A stretch of 14,299 bases of DNA from Hallerella sp964501065 (GCA_964501065.1 CAZCRF010000061.1:1-14299); one strand, 5' to 3'. Shown: positions 6,786 through 14,164, counted from the first letter of the stretch. Notes: a model not told the origin generated them from the letters alone. Numbers and translations are program-made.

Positions 6786-7457
6786 CTACGGATTTTCAGA
6801 GGATTCCGAAGCGGCGGCCTTTTGTGCCGCCAAGGCTTTCTTGAACTCTTCGACGGTCGCGATGTATTCCTCTATCTTGTCCGCCCGGGAATCCAAATGT
6901 TCCAAAATCAGCTTGGTGTGCTCTTCGGAAAAGACCGCCTTGAGCTGTCGGTTGGCATGCCCCTTGTAGCCCCATTCCTTCAAGCGTTCGTCCGTCAAGA
7001 CGTAGCTGTCTTGCAGGGAGACGAAATGCATCGGGCCTTCGACGGCGATATCCTTTTCCAAAAGCATGCATTCCGGCTCTTCCGCCCCGGGTGTCGCCAT
7101 ATAAGCCTGGATGTGACGGGAACGGACATCCTTCGTATAGGCAATCTTCATGTAACCCATGATGAGGTACTTGTTCTTGAAATCGGCGTCACCGCCCTCG
7201 TAACGAGTGCCGAACAAAATGTAACGGCTCTTGTTCGTGAAGACTATTTTGTTGATGGATTTGACATTGCAGCAAGAAGCGAAGCCGTAAGTCGATGTTT
7301 CGTAATTCGGTTCAGAAAAGAATCCTTTGCCGTTTTCATTCAATTGGTCGCGGACCGGGACTACGGACATCCGGCTGGTTTCAACATAGAGCAAGCTGCC
7401 TGTGTTCTTTCCACGGAATCCTTGCCAACCGGTTAAATTAATCTGTATTTGCGGCAT
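6786..7457 (-). CDS. Unrecognised 223-aa soluble protein
   Basis: I do not recognise this protein. It has no signal peptide or membrane helix. The first two thirds look like alternating beta-strands, with the patterns KSRYILFGTRY (77-87) and NKYLIMGYMKI (95-105), a Cys pair in FASCC (59-63), and the segment KEWGYKGHANRQLK (about 160-173). The last 50 residues look helical and end in an Ala/Ser/Glu-rich tail. The strand pattern recalls PUA-like or nucleotide-modification-associated folds, but that is only an impression. The start is supported by AAGGA about 7 nt before the ATG. It lies 81 nt downstream of murI on the same strand, with no terminator between them, so it may be the last gene of that operon. 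A strong terminator follows. Confidence 0.82.
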   Translation of the reverse strand: MPQIQINLTGWQGFRGKNTGSLLYVETSRMSVVPVRDQLNENGKGFFSEPNYETSTYGFASCCNVKSINKIVFTNKSRYILFGTRYEGGDADFKNKYLIMGYMKIAYTKDVRSRHIQAYMATPGAEEPECMLLEKDIAVEGPMHFVSLQDSYVLTDERLKEWGYKGHANRQLKAVFSEEHTKLILEHLDSRADKIEEYIATVEEFKKALAAQKAAASESSENP

Positions 7458-7538
7458 AAAACATCCTTCATCAGAGTAAAAGATTTAAAAGCGGACCAGA
7501 GGTGGTTCGTTTCCCACAGCAAGATATAAAATTACTAG

Positions 7539-8345
7539 TCAAAAAGACAACTTTTTTGCAAAAACGTCCTTTTCGCCAAAAAAAGCCGCCCCTTGTCGAA
7601 AGAACTCGGGGGTATCCGTCGTGAAGAACTCCGTTTTCCCGTTTTGGGAAAGGCGGGAGTCCATTTCCGGGTGTCGCTTCAAGTAGTCCGCCGTCTTCTT
7701 CGCGACAATCTCCCCTTGGGAGACGACGCGCATCCCGGGGACAGCTTCACGGATGGCGGGGAGCAAGAGCGGATAATGGGTGCACGCAAGAAGGAGGGAG
7801 TCTATCTCCGGGTCCTTGGCCAACAGACGGCGAATGTCCCGTTTGACAAAGAAGCGCGTCCCCTCGCAATCCGTCTCCCCATTTTCGACAAGAGTCGCCC
7901 AAAGGGGGCAGGCCTGCACGGTCACCATCAAGTCCGGGAAGAAGTGGGAAATCTCCATCGGGTAACTGCCGGAAGCCACCGTCCCCGGAGTCCCCAAGAT
8001 TCCCAAATGCCCCGTCCGGGAAAAAGTCCCCGCCTCTTCCGCCGTGGGGCGGATGATGCCCAAGACGCGGTTCTCGGGGGCGATATTCGGCAGGTCGCGC
8101 TGTTGGATGGACCGGAGCGCCCGGGCGGACGCCGTGTTGCAGGCCAAAATCACCAATGGACAGCCCCGTTCAAAAAGGGCCTTGACCGCCTCCAAGGTGT
8201 AGCGGTAAATCGTTTCAAAAGTGCGGGAACCGTAAGGCGCGCGCGCGTTGTCCCCCAGATACATGAAATCATAAGAGGGGAGGATTCTGCGCAATTCCCG
8301 CAGAATCGTCAAGCCGCCGAAGCCCGAATCGAAGACGCCGATCAC
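7539..8345 (-). CDS. murI: Glutamate racemase
   Basis: A 268-aa protein of normal length for MurI, which converts L- to D-glutamate for peptidoglycan precursors in the cytoplasm. It shows FDSGFGGL (5-12) with Asp6 and Ser7, LGDNARAPYG (30-39), the catalytic cysteine Cys69 in ACNTASA and Cys188 with His190 in ACTHYPLL. The start codon is GTG at 8345, directly before the conserved IGVFDSG, with a good ribosome binding site (GAGAGGG, 5 nt away). It overlaps the upstream lipoprotein stop by 4 nt (GTGA), which implies translational coupling. D-glutamate made here would be used by MurD after the MurC step encoded upstream. Confidence 0.96.
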   Translation of the reverse strand: MIGVFDSGFGGLTILRELRRILPSYDFMYLGDNARAPYGSRTFETIYRYTLEAVKALFERGCPLVILACNTASARALRSIQQRDLPNIAPENRVLGIIRPTAEEAGTFSRTGHLGILGTPGTVASGSYPMEISHFFPDLMVTVQACPLWATLVENGETDCEGTRFFVKRDIRRLLAKDPEIDSLLLACTHYPLLLPAIREAVPGMRVVSQGEIVAKKTADYLKRHPEMDSRLSQNGKTEFFTTDTPEFFRQGAAFFGEKDVFAKKLSF

Positions 8346-8797
8346 TTGCGCCCTCTCGATTCCGCCTTGCGACGGGAGTCCGCTTCAAATTCGCCGGGCA
8401 ACAGCTGTCCCGGGGAAGTGCGCCCATCGTCCGCATTCCGGAAATTCGCCCGTTTTGCCGTCTTTTGCTGCACGGCCTCTTTCTGGATTTCGGAAAGGTG
8501 CGCCTCCCAATCCTGGAGGGATTCGTCCAGTTCCCCACGGGCTTGCAACATCAGCGCGCGCAGCTGTTCGAGTTCCCGCATCTGGTCGCGCTTCATAATC
8601 CACAGTTCCTCTTCTTCCGGCATGCGTTCGATGTTGAACAGCAGATTCAGATAGCGGTCTTCCGCCTCGATGTAAGCCTTGTAGGCCTCCTTGTACATGT
8701 AATCCCTGTCTTCCGCCATCGTCTGCTGGGCGGACTTCGTGCCCCCGCAAGAGGCCAGCAAAAGAATCCAGGCGGACAAGAGGAAAAATTTCTTCAT
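8342..8797 (-). CDS. Small coiled-coil lipoprotein
   Basis: A 151-aa protein with signal MKKFFLLSAWILLLASC; the lipobox LASC puts the lipidated Cys at 17. The mature part is almost wholly helical and charged (about 30-118), with heptad-like spacing of Leu, Met and Ile, and ends in a disordered basic tail rich in Arg, Ser and Gly. Such proteins often act as envelope spacers or adaptors, but no function can be assigned. It overlaps the upstream lipoprotein by 4 nt (ATGA) and murI by 4 nt (GTGA). No clear ribosome binding site precedes it, consistent with coupling to the upstream gene. Confidence 0.88.
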   Translation of the reverse strand: MKKFFLLSAWILLLASCGGTKSAQQTMAEDRDYMYKEAYKAYIEAEDRYLNLLFNIERMPEEEELWIMKRDQMRELEQLRALMLQARGELDESLQDWEAHLSEIQKEAVQQKTAKRANFRNADDGRTSPGQLLPGEFEADSRRKAESRGRK

Positions 8798-9705
8798 GGG
8801 GCGGCTGCCGAATCCTTCACGACCGTGTAGAGCCGTTCAATGGTCGTGTTGCTCTTGAAAGTCGCCGTGTCGCCCGTCTTGGAATTCACCATCGTATGCG
8901 TCCCCACCTTGACTTCCCGTTCCTGGCAGGGGATTCCCGTACGAGGGTCGAATGTCACCCAATAGGCCGTTTCATATTCCCCGCGAAGTCCCGTGCGATA
9001 AGCCTGAAACTGTTCCGTCCCGATTTTGCTGTTCACGTGTTGCTCCCAAATGTAATAGGGGAAGCTTTCCGTTTCCTTGAAATAGACCGTGTAGCCGAGG
9101 CAGTGCCTCTTGTCCAAATTGTGGAAACCGTCCGTGACGACGGAATCCACCTGGATCAAGGCGAACCGAAGGCGGTCACGGTCCTTGAGCAGCTGCGTGA
9201 TGTTCCCCTTTTCGGGAACGGATCCCGTGAGCAGGTGATCCATCTCATAGCGATGCTTCTCTTGCCGTTCGAGATGCTTGATGTAATCCGGGTTCAGGAG
9301 CTGCTCGCGCCAAACCTGCGGCATCGGAATCCGATACAAGAGGGAGTCGTAGCCCTCGGCGAAGCCCTTCGTGGAGATTGCCCGTCCATCGATGCCTTTC
9401 GTCACGACCTCCGGGATACGCCACTGCAGCTCCGCCGGGTGGGAATTCTTGAGGTAGCCGCGGGAATTGTCTATCTCGAAATTCCGCAAAATGCAAAGGG
9501 TGTCCCCCGACTGGGAATATCGAAGCCGCACGTAATCCGCCGTGACGGTCCCCACCCGTTCGATGCCGGAAAGGTCTATCGTGGAATAGGTGCTTTCCGT
9601 GTAAAGCTCCACGGCGACGGGTTCCGGCAACTTGTAATTCACCTCGACGTCTGACGAGCAAGCGGCCAAAATCAACGGGGAAAGGGCGAACGGGAAAAGC
9701 TTCAT
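8794..9705 (-). CDS. Lipoprotein of unknown function, 303 aa
   Basis: A 303-aa protein with a short signal peptide and lipobox ILAAC, lipidated Cys at 16. The mature protein appears to be mixed: beta-rich at the N-terminus (about 30-100), a helical charged middle with PQVWREQLLNPDYIKHLERQ (about 129-148), and beta-rich again at the C-terminus (about 200-300). I see no known catalytic motif. Its ATG shares one base with the stop of the upstream lipoprotein (TGATG) and AAGG lies about 7 nt upstream; its stop overlaps the next lipoprotein. It is the middle member of a three-lipoprotein set leading into murI. Confidence 0.88.
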   Translation of the reverse strand: MKLFPFALSPLILAACSSDVEVNYKLPEPVAVELYTESTYSTIDLSGIERVGTVTADYVRLRYSQSGDTLCILRNFEIDNSRGYLKNSHPAELQWRIPEVVTKGIDGRAISTKGFAEGYDSLLYRIPMPQVWREQLLNPDYIKHLERQEKHRYEMDHLLTGSVPEKGNITQLLKDRDRLRFALIQVDSVVTDGFHNLDKRHCLGYTVYFKETESFPYYIWEQHVNSKIGTEQFQAYRTGLRGEYETAYWVTFDPRTGIPCQEREVKVGTHTMVNSKTGDTATFKSNTTIERLYTVVKDSAAAP

Positions 9706-10148
9706 CAGTCCGCCTTTTCACTATTGAGTACGACCCGGACAGTCTTTTCTTTCAACAAGGTGTCCGCATCGGCATCGCGGAAACGGATTGAAAACTCACC
9801 TTGCTTCGCATGGAAAAATTCCGTGGCGCTGGCGATGCCCCCGTGACGGGCGGAGGAGACGACCACCGTGTAAGAGCCGTCCTTGGAATTGACCTTGCTC
9901 GTCTTGGACGCGACGATTTTGCCATTTGCGGCGGCGACCTCCCATTTCAACCGGGAAAAGTCGAAACTCTTGCCGTAGCGGAACTGCATCACGAACGGAT
10001 CCGAGCTGCGGAAGACGCTCCCCGTATCGACGACTGCGGCGCGATTTTGCATAAAATCCTTCCCGGTGACGATTTCCATCGGCTCCGAAGTGCAAGCGGC
10101 GAAGAACGCCGATGCAAATGCAGCAAACCAAAGAACTTTCTTTTTCAT
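9705..10148 (-). CDS. Small lipoprotein with a beta-sandwich-like domain
   Basis: A 147-aa protein with signal MKKKVLWFAAFASAFFAAC, lipidated Cys at 19. The remainder has alternating strands and a pattern suggesting one Ig-like or similar beta-sandwich, for example FSRLKWEVAAANGKIVA (64-80) and GEFSIRFRDADADTL (116-130). No function can be given. The start has GAGGA with a 7-nt spacer. It begins the tightly packed lipoprotein-murI group and lies 83 nt after the methyltransferase gene; that gap carries no clear terminator. Confidence 0.86.
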   Translation of the reverse strand: MKKKVLWFAAFASAFFAACTSEPMEIVTGKDFMQNRAAVVDTGSVFRSSDPFVMQFRYGKSFDFSRLKWEVAAANGKIVASKTSKVNSKDGSYTVVVSSARHGGIASATEFFHAKQGEFSIRFRDADADTLLKEKTVRVVLNSEKAD

Positions 10149-10226
10149 CTTGCCATCCTCTTCAAAGACCGAAATTCAAAATCCGGGAGAATCACCGAAC
10201 ATTCCGGCAGATACATGAAAAAGTTA

Positions 10227-10234
10227 CAAATTTA
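10227..10234 (-). promoter_or_regulatory. Possible TAnnTTTG element before the lipoprotein-murI group
   Basis: The minus strand reads TAAATTTG, an exact match to TAnnTTTG, overlapping the stop codon of the methyltransferase gene and 79 nt before the first lipoprotein ATG. No upstream box is visible, so it may be chance; if real, it would give this group its own promoter. Confidence 0.3.
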
Positions 10235-11395
10235 AGGGCGGAAAAATTCGACGAGCATTTCGAAGTGCGGCGTTTGCGGGTAAAAGGCGAAGCCCTCCGC
10301 CCGGTGGATGCGGAAACCGTGCGCGGCCAAGAGGCGCGTGTCCCGGGCGAGGGTCGCGGGATCGCAGGAGACGTACAAGAGCTTCCGGGGAGAGGCCTTG
10401 GCGACGGCTTCGATGGCGGAAGGAGACACTCCCGTCCGCGGCGGGTCTACAATCAGGACATCCGCCCCGGAGGCGTCGTTTTGCGAAAGCCAGTCTTCGG
10501 CGGGAGCGGAGACGTTGGCAGCACCGGGGACATTCCGATTCGCATGGGAAAGGGCCGCGCCGTCGCGTTCCACCGTGACAATCCGGCGAAAGTCCTTTTG
10601 GAGGACGGAGGCGAAGAATCCCACCCCGCTGAACATGTCGATGAGAAATTCCCCGGACCCCGCGAATTCCCGGACGGATTCGACCAGTCGGGGCAAGACT
10701 TCCAAGTTCGACTGGAAAAAACACGAGGCATCCATCGAAAGGCGCACCCCGGCGACATCCACCGTATTGGTCGCGAACCTCTGAAAATCCGACGGGGACA
10801 TTCCCCGGTAAAAGAAGGAGACTTTTCCATTCCCCCCGTCGAACGCGGAGATTTCCGGGACTTTGGGGAATCGGGAAAGGGCGCGGTTCAAATCGGGAGT
10901 GAGTACGGGACACTCGGGGACGGCAACGGCGAAACGGCTCTTTTCGCCTCGAAACCCCCAACCGTTCCCGGCGCGGACAAGCCTCGCGCGGTTGCGGTAA
11001 CCGTAAGGGGAGCCGGAATGGATTTTCCAGCCAGTGGGGAATTCCACCTTCGCGATGCGGCGGAAGGTTTCTTCCACGGTTTCGCGGTACATCTGCAGCT
11101 GGAATTCGAATGAAGCGTGTTCCAAGGAGCAGCCGCCGCACTTGCCGTAAAACGGGCACTTGGGCGCGACGCGAAAGGGGGAGCTTTCCAAAATTTTCCG
11201 GGCGACACCTCGGGCAAAGTCCTTCTTGGACGAAATGAGGGAAACCTCCGCCAGTTCCCCGGGCAACGCCTTGGAGACAAAACAGACGCGTCCGTCCTCC
11301 AAGTGCGAAAGGGCGTCGCCGCCCTGGGCCATCTTTTCCATGCGGAGCAAGACCGTCCGGGATTGATTGCGACTGTCCTCGGGGCGAAATTTCAT
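10232..11395 (-). CDS. RNA m5U methyltransferase, RlmD/TrmA family
   Basis: A 387-aa S-adenosylmethionine-dependent RNA uridine-C5 methyltransferase. Residues about 14-70 fit a TRAM RNA-binding domain. Cys80, Cys86, Cys89 (CPFYGKCGGC) and Cys162 fit the [4Fe-4S] cluster ligands of the RlmC/RlmD group. The Rossmann part shows DMFSGVG (253-259), DPPR (317-320), the catalytic Cys344 in VSCDPATLARD, and PQTPHFE with Glu379 near the end. The target, 23S rRNA or tRNA, cannot be fixed from sequence; the cluster favours rRNA. It is shorter than E. coli RlmD (about 430 aa). The ATG overlaps the stop of the ABC gene by 4 nt (ATGA), so translation is probably coupled. Confidence 0.93.
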   Translation of the reverse strand: MKFRPEDSRNQSRTVLLRMEKMAQGGDALSHLEDGRVCFVSKALPGELAEVSLISSKKDFARGVARKILESSPFRVAPKCPFYGKCGGCSLEHASFEFQLQMYRETVEETFRRIAKVEFPTGWKIHSGSPYGYRNRARLVRAGNGWGFRGEKSRFAVAVPECPVLTPDLNRALSRFPKVPEISAFDGGNGKVSFFYRGMSPSDFQRFATNTVDVAGVRLSMDASCFFQSNLEVLPRLVESVREFAGSGEFLIDMFSGVGFFASVLQKDFRRIVTVERDGAALSHANRNVPGAANVSAPAEDWLSQNDASGADVLIVDPPRTGVSPSAIEAVAKASPRKLLYVSCDPATLARDTRLLAAHGFRIHRAEGFAFYPQTPHFEMLVEFFRP

Positions 11396-12240
11396 GTTGC
11401 GGATTCGGAAAGGAAAATGTCCGGGTCGCCGGAAAAGACCCTCGGCGGACGGTTGAAGTCCAAAGTGGGGACGCTGTCCATCAAGACCTTCGTATAAGGA
11501 TGCCTCGGATTCTCGAGCACTTCCGAAACGGGGCCGCTTTCCATTTCGCGGCCCTTGTACATCACCAAGACCCGGTCGGCGAACGAACGGACCGTGAGAA
11601 TGTCGTGCGAAATGAAGACGATGGAAAGGCCCAATTCCCGACGGAGCCGTTCAAGCAATTGCAACACTTGTTCCTGTACGGAAACGTCGAGCGCGCTGGT
11701 GACTTCGTCTGCGACAATCACCTTCGGGTCCACCATCAGGGCGCGCGCAATGCCAATCCGCTGCCGCTGCCCACCGGAGAATTCATGCGGATAGCGGAAA
11801 AGGGAATCGCTCGGAAGCCCCACCAAATCCAATTCCTTCCGGGCTTTCGCCAAGGCATCCGCTTTTGAAAATCCCCTCGCCTGCAACGGGAACGAGAGAA
11901 TTTGGGAAACGGTCTGCCGAGGATTCAGGCTGGAATAGGGATCTTGGAAAATCATTTGTACGGATTCGCGGACAGCGGAAAAAGCCTTGGGCGCGCGAAC
12001 GTCGATTTTTTTACCGAATACAAAATATTCCCCGGAATGCCACGGCAATAGCCCCACCAGAGCTTGGGCGAGAGAGCTCTTTCCGCAGCCGGATTCCCCG
12101 ATGACCGCCAAGATTTCCCCTTCTCCAAGAGAAAAGGAAATTTCTTGCACGGCCTTCAAATACTCGGAAACCCGCGAAAGGACACCGCTCCGCATCGGGT
12201 AATAAACGGAAACTCCGTTGACGCGCAAAGCCTCCGTCAT
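11392..12240 (-). CDS. Peptide-type ABC transporter ATPase, OppF/DppF-like
   Basis: A 282-aa ABC ATPase with Walker A GESGCGKSS (48-56), Q-loop Gln99 in QMIFQDPYSSLNPR, signature SGGQRQ (155-160), Walker B VIVADE (174-179) and the switch His212. The C-terminal NPRHPYT (244-250) is the oligopeptide-transporter hallmark, so the likely substrates are di- or oligopeptides. The family usually has about 320 residues and acts with a second ATPase, two permeases and a binding protein; none of these is in the window, so partners must be elsewhere. The ATG at 12240 overlaps the xseB stop (ATGA); a longer in-frame extension to 12327 runs through xseB and is not the start. A role in murein-peptide recycling is conceivable given the murC neighbour, but it is speculation. 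Confidence 0.92.
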   Translation of the reverse strand: MTEALRVNGVSVYYPMRSGVLSRVSEYLKAVQEISFSLGEGEILAVIGESGCGKSSLAQALVGLLPWHSGEYFVFGKKIDVRAPKAFSAVRESVQMIFQDPYSSLNPRQTVSQILSFPLQARGFSKADALAKARKELDLVGLPSDSLFRYPHEFSGGQRQRIGIARALMVDPKVIVADEVTSALDVSVQEQVLQLLERLRRELGLSIVFISHDILTVRSFADRVLVMYKGREMESGPVSEVLENPRHPYTKVLMDSVPTLDFNRPPRVFSGDPDIFLSESAT

Positions 12241-12461
12241 CCATTTTCCGCCGGAGATGCTTCGTCGCTCAGTTCGGTGAGAGCCTTTTGGACATTCTTT
12301 TCCGTTTCGGAAAGAATCTCCTTGCATTCGCGGAGAAGCTTCGTCGCCTCTTCCACTTGGCTCGCCAATTCATCTACGCCCACGTCGCTCTTGTCGATTC
12401 TCGAAAGAATCGCCTCCAGACGATTCATCGCATTTTGATAACGGTTGTTTTGCTCGCTCAT
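12237..12461 (-). CDS. xseB: Exodeoxyribonuclease VII small subunit
   Basis: A 74-aa acidic, helical protein of the usual XseB length. It has the typical pattern: N-terminal NAMNRLEAILSRID (10-23), then SDVGVDELASQVEEATKLLRECKEIL (25-50). XseB binds the catalytic subunit XseA to form exonuclease VII, which degrades single-stranded DNA. No xseA gene lies in this window. It overlaps murC and the ABC ATPase gene by 4 nt each (ATGA). Confidence 0.92.
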   Translation of the reverse strand: MSEQNNRYQNAMNRLEAILSRIDKSDVGVDELASQVEEATKLLRECKEILSETEKNVQKALTELSDEASPAENG

Positions 12462-13852
12462 TTTTCAAGTTCCCTTGCGATTTCCTTCGCAAATTCGGAA
12501 AGGCTGCCGTCTCGCGCGCCCATGACCAAGACCGTGTCGCCGGGCTTCGCCTCTTTGACCATTTCAAGTCCGCACGCCGCCCTGTCGGCGACAAAGCGGG
12601 CGGACACGCCCAGACGCTTCAAATCCTCGACCAAATCCGCAGAGGAAATGTCCCGCGTCACGGTTCCTCCCGCATAAAAGATTTCGCTGAAATAAATGCA
12701 GTCCCCTCGGCGCAACGCCTGGGCAACGGCGTGGACAAGCTCGTTCCGCAAAAAACGGGTCGGGCCGAATCCATGGGGCTGGAAATAGGCGATGACGCGG
12801 CCCTTGGTGAAATCTTCCGCAGCGCGGATGCTCGCAAATATTTTCGCCGGGTTGTGCGCAAAATCATCGACGACGGTGACGCCGCCGAATGTCCCTAAAA
12901 TCTGATGACGACGATGAATCCCTTCGAAGGATTCGAGAGCCTTGGCGCACTGTCTGAGCGGAACGCCGGCTTTGATTGCCGCGGCGACGGCTGCCAGGGC
13001 ATTCATCATGTTGTGTTCCCCGGGGAGCGGGACCGTGAACGGCACCAATTCGCCCAAATGCCGGACGCGGAACGAGATGGAGTATCCGACGGGCTTGAAA
13101 TCCATCCCTTGCACGCCGGCCTTCGCTTCCAGCCCGAAGTCGTCCAAGTGATTCTCGCTGAAGGCGTTTGAAAGTTCATCCGCTTCATTTACAATCAAGA
13201 CCTTGCCTCGTTCCACTATCCGGTGGGAAAATTCTCCGAAAATCCTTTGCAATTCGGAAATTTCCTTGTGGTCTTTCCCGATGTTCAAGATGATGCCGAT
13301 TTCCGGCGAATAGCGGACAAGAGTGCCGTCGCTTTCATCGGCCTCCGCAACTAGCCAATCCCCGTCCCCGGCGACGGCATTCCCCACCAGGCCTTTTTTT
13401 TCGAGAGAAACCAGCCCAGCGCCGGAAAGGAGCGACGGGGAAAGTTTCGCTTCATTCAAAATGTGCCAAATCATTCCCGTCACGGTGCTTTTACCGCTCG
13501 TGCCGCTGACGCAAATCGTCTTGACGCTTTCAGAAATTCGGGCGAGCATTTCGCTGCGGTGCATCCGGGGAACGCCCAGTTCCGAAGCACGCTTCAAATC
13601 CGGGTTGGATTCTTCTATCGCCGTGCTGACGACAACGGCCGAGAGCCCATCCCGAACGCCGGAGCCGTCCTGGGGGAAAGTTTCGATTCCCGCCGCTTCG
13701 AGTTTTTGACGAATTCCGTCACCCGCCGCAGAGGAGAACTGCCTGTCCGAACCGGACACGGAAAAGCCCTTCCCCGCCAGATATTGGGCGATAGCGCTCA
13801 TCCCGGAACCGGCGACTCCGACAAAGAAGAATTTTTGATTTGGCAAAAGCAT
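12458..13852 (-). CDS. murC: UDP-N-acetylmuramate-L-alanine ligase-type Mur ligase
   Basis: A 464-aa Mur ligase, full length for MurC, which adds L-alanine to UDP-MurNAc with ATP. The N-terminal UDP-binding domain has GVAGSGMSAIA (12-22) and HRSEMLA (98-104), the MurC/Mpl signatures. The ATP loop is GTSGKST (117-123), followed by EADESDGTL (170-178), NIGKDHKE (190-197), GEHNMMNALAA (278-288), RRHQ (314-317), DDFAHNP (329-335) and FQPHGFGPTRF (357-367). Several of these differ from textbook MurC (for example GTHGKTT, DHLD, DDYGHHP), so a Mpl-like recycling ligase or a divergent MurC is possible. It heads the minus-strand operon, overlaps xseB by 4 nt (ATGA), and has no ribosome binding site but a TATAAT 6 nt before the ATG. 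Confidence 0.87.
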   Translation of the reverse strand: MLLPNQKFFFVGVAGSGMSAIAQYLAGKGFSVSGSDRQFSSAAGDGIRQKLEAAGIETFPQDGSGVRDGLSAVVVSTAIEESNPDLKRASELGVPRMHRSEMLARISESVKTICVSGTSGKSTVTGMIWHILNEAKLSPSLLSGAGLVSLEKKGLVGNAVAGDGDWLVAEADESDGTLVRYSPEIGIILNIGKDHKEISELQRIFGEFSHRIVERGKVLIVNEADELSNAFSENHLDDFGLEAKAGVQGMDFKPVGYSISFRVRHLGELVPFTVPLPGEHNMMNALAAVAAAIKAGVPLRQCAKALESFEGIHRRHQILGTFGGVTVVDDFAHNPAKIFASIRAAEDFTKGRVIAYFQPHGFGPTRFLRNELVHAVAQALRRGDCIYFSEIFYAGGTVTRDISSADLVEDLKRLGVSARFVADRAACGLEMVKEAKPGDTVLVMGARDGSLSEFAKEIARELEK

Positions 13853-13858
13853 GGGAAC

Positions 13859-13886
13859 ATTATAGAAAATTTCCGGAGATTGTCTT
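13859..13886 (-). promoter_or_regulatory. Sigma-70-like promoter predicting a leaderless murC mRNA
   Basis: The minus strand has a perfect TATAAT at 13864-13859 and AAGACA at 13886-13881 (4 of 6 matches to TTGACA), spaced by 16 nt. Only 6 nt separate TATAAT from the murC ATG, so the start site would be at the A of the start codon. No Shine-Dalgarno sequence is present, which agrees with a leaderless transcript. Confidence 0.6.
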
Positions 13887-13907
13887 TCGTCCGCACGAAC
13901 GACTAAT

Positions 13908-14045
13908 GTTCACCAAGTGAACTGTTTTCCGTTGGCGTGGAGGCTTTTGTCCGCCAAACGGACGGTTTTGTCGTTGGCACGGAGCTGAGTCCGTCAAGCG
14001 AACTGTTTTTCCATTGGCGTGGAGGCTCTTGTCCGTCAAACGGAC
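13908..14045 (+). repeat. Right palindrome array, inner part
   Basis: Four 15-nt palindromes at 13908-13922, 13949-13963, 13989-14003 and 14031-14045, spaced 40-42 nt. The first is a perfect GTTCAC/GTGAAC stem and the last a perfect GTCCGT/ACGGAC stem; the second has one and the third two non-Watson-Crick positions. The links alternate between CGTTGGCACGG and the variant CGTTGGCGTGG/CATTGGCGTGG. On the plus strand these match the complement of the left array, so the two arrays are inverted with respect to each other. The first copy lies 55 nt from the murC start. Confidence 0.88.
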
Positions 14046-14089
14046 GGCTTTGTCGTTGGCACGACCAGCTGCGCCTACCCAGCGCGGGG

Positions 14090-14140
14090 GAAAGGTAGGG
14101 GGCTGCTCAGAGTTACGAAGGCCGCAGCCCCCTTCCTTTC
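14090..14140. other. Strong GC-rich stem-loop between the repeat groups
   Basis: GAAAGGTAGGGGGCTGC (14090-14106) pairs with GCAGCCCCCTTCCTTTC (14124-14140) with one T-T mismatch, around a 17-nt loop. Next to it lie a GCGC/GCGC hairpin (14071-14085) and the perfect palindrome CGTGGCCACG (14150-14159). No reading frame or known RNA family fits. The orientation is not decided. Confidence 0.6.
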
Positions 14141-14164
14141 AACCACCCCCGTGGCCACGTTTAA

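Noticed and set aside
12241..12327. Upstream start for the ABC ATPase adding 29 residues
   Set aside because: The extension lies wholly in xseB and has no transporter character; the ATGA overlap pattern supports 12240.
13463..13906. A 147-aa plus-strand frame opposite murC
   Set aside because: It is antisense to the conserved N-terminal and ATP-loop regions of murC and has no ribosome binding site or protein-like features.
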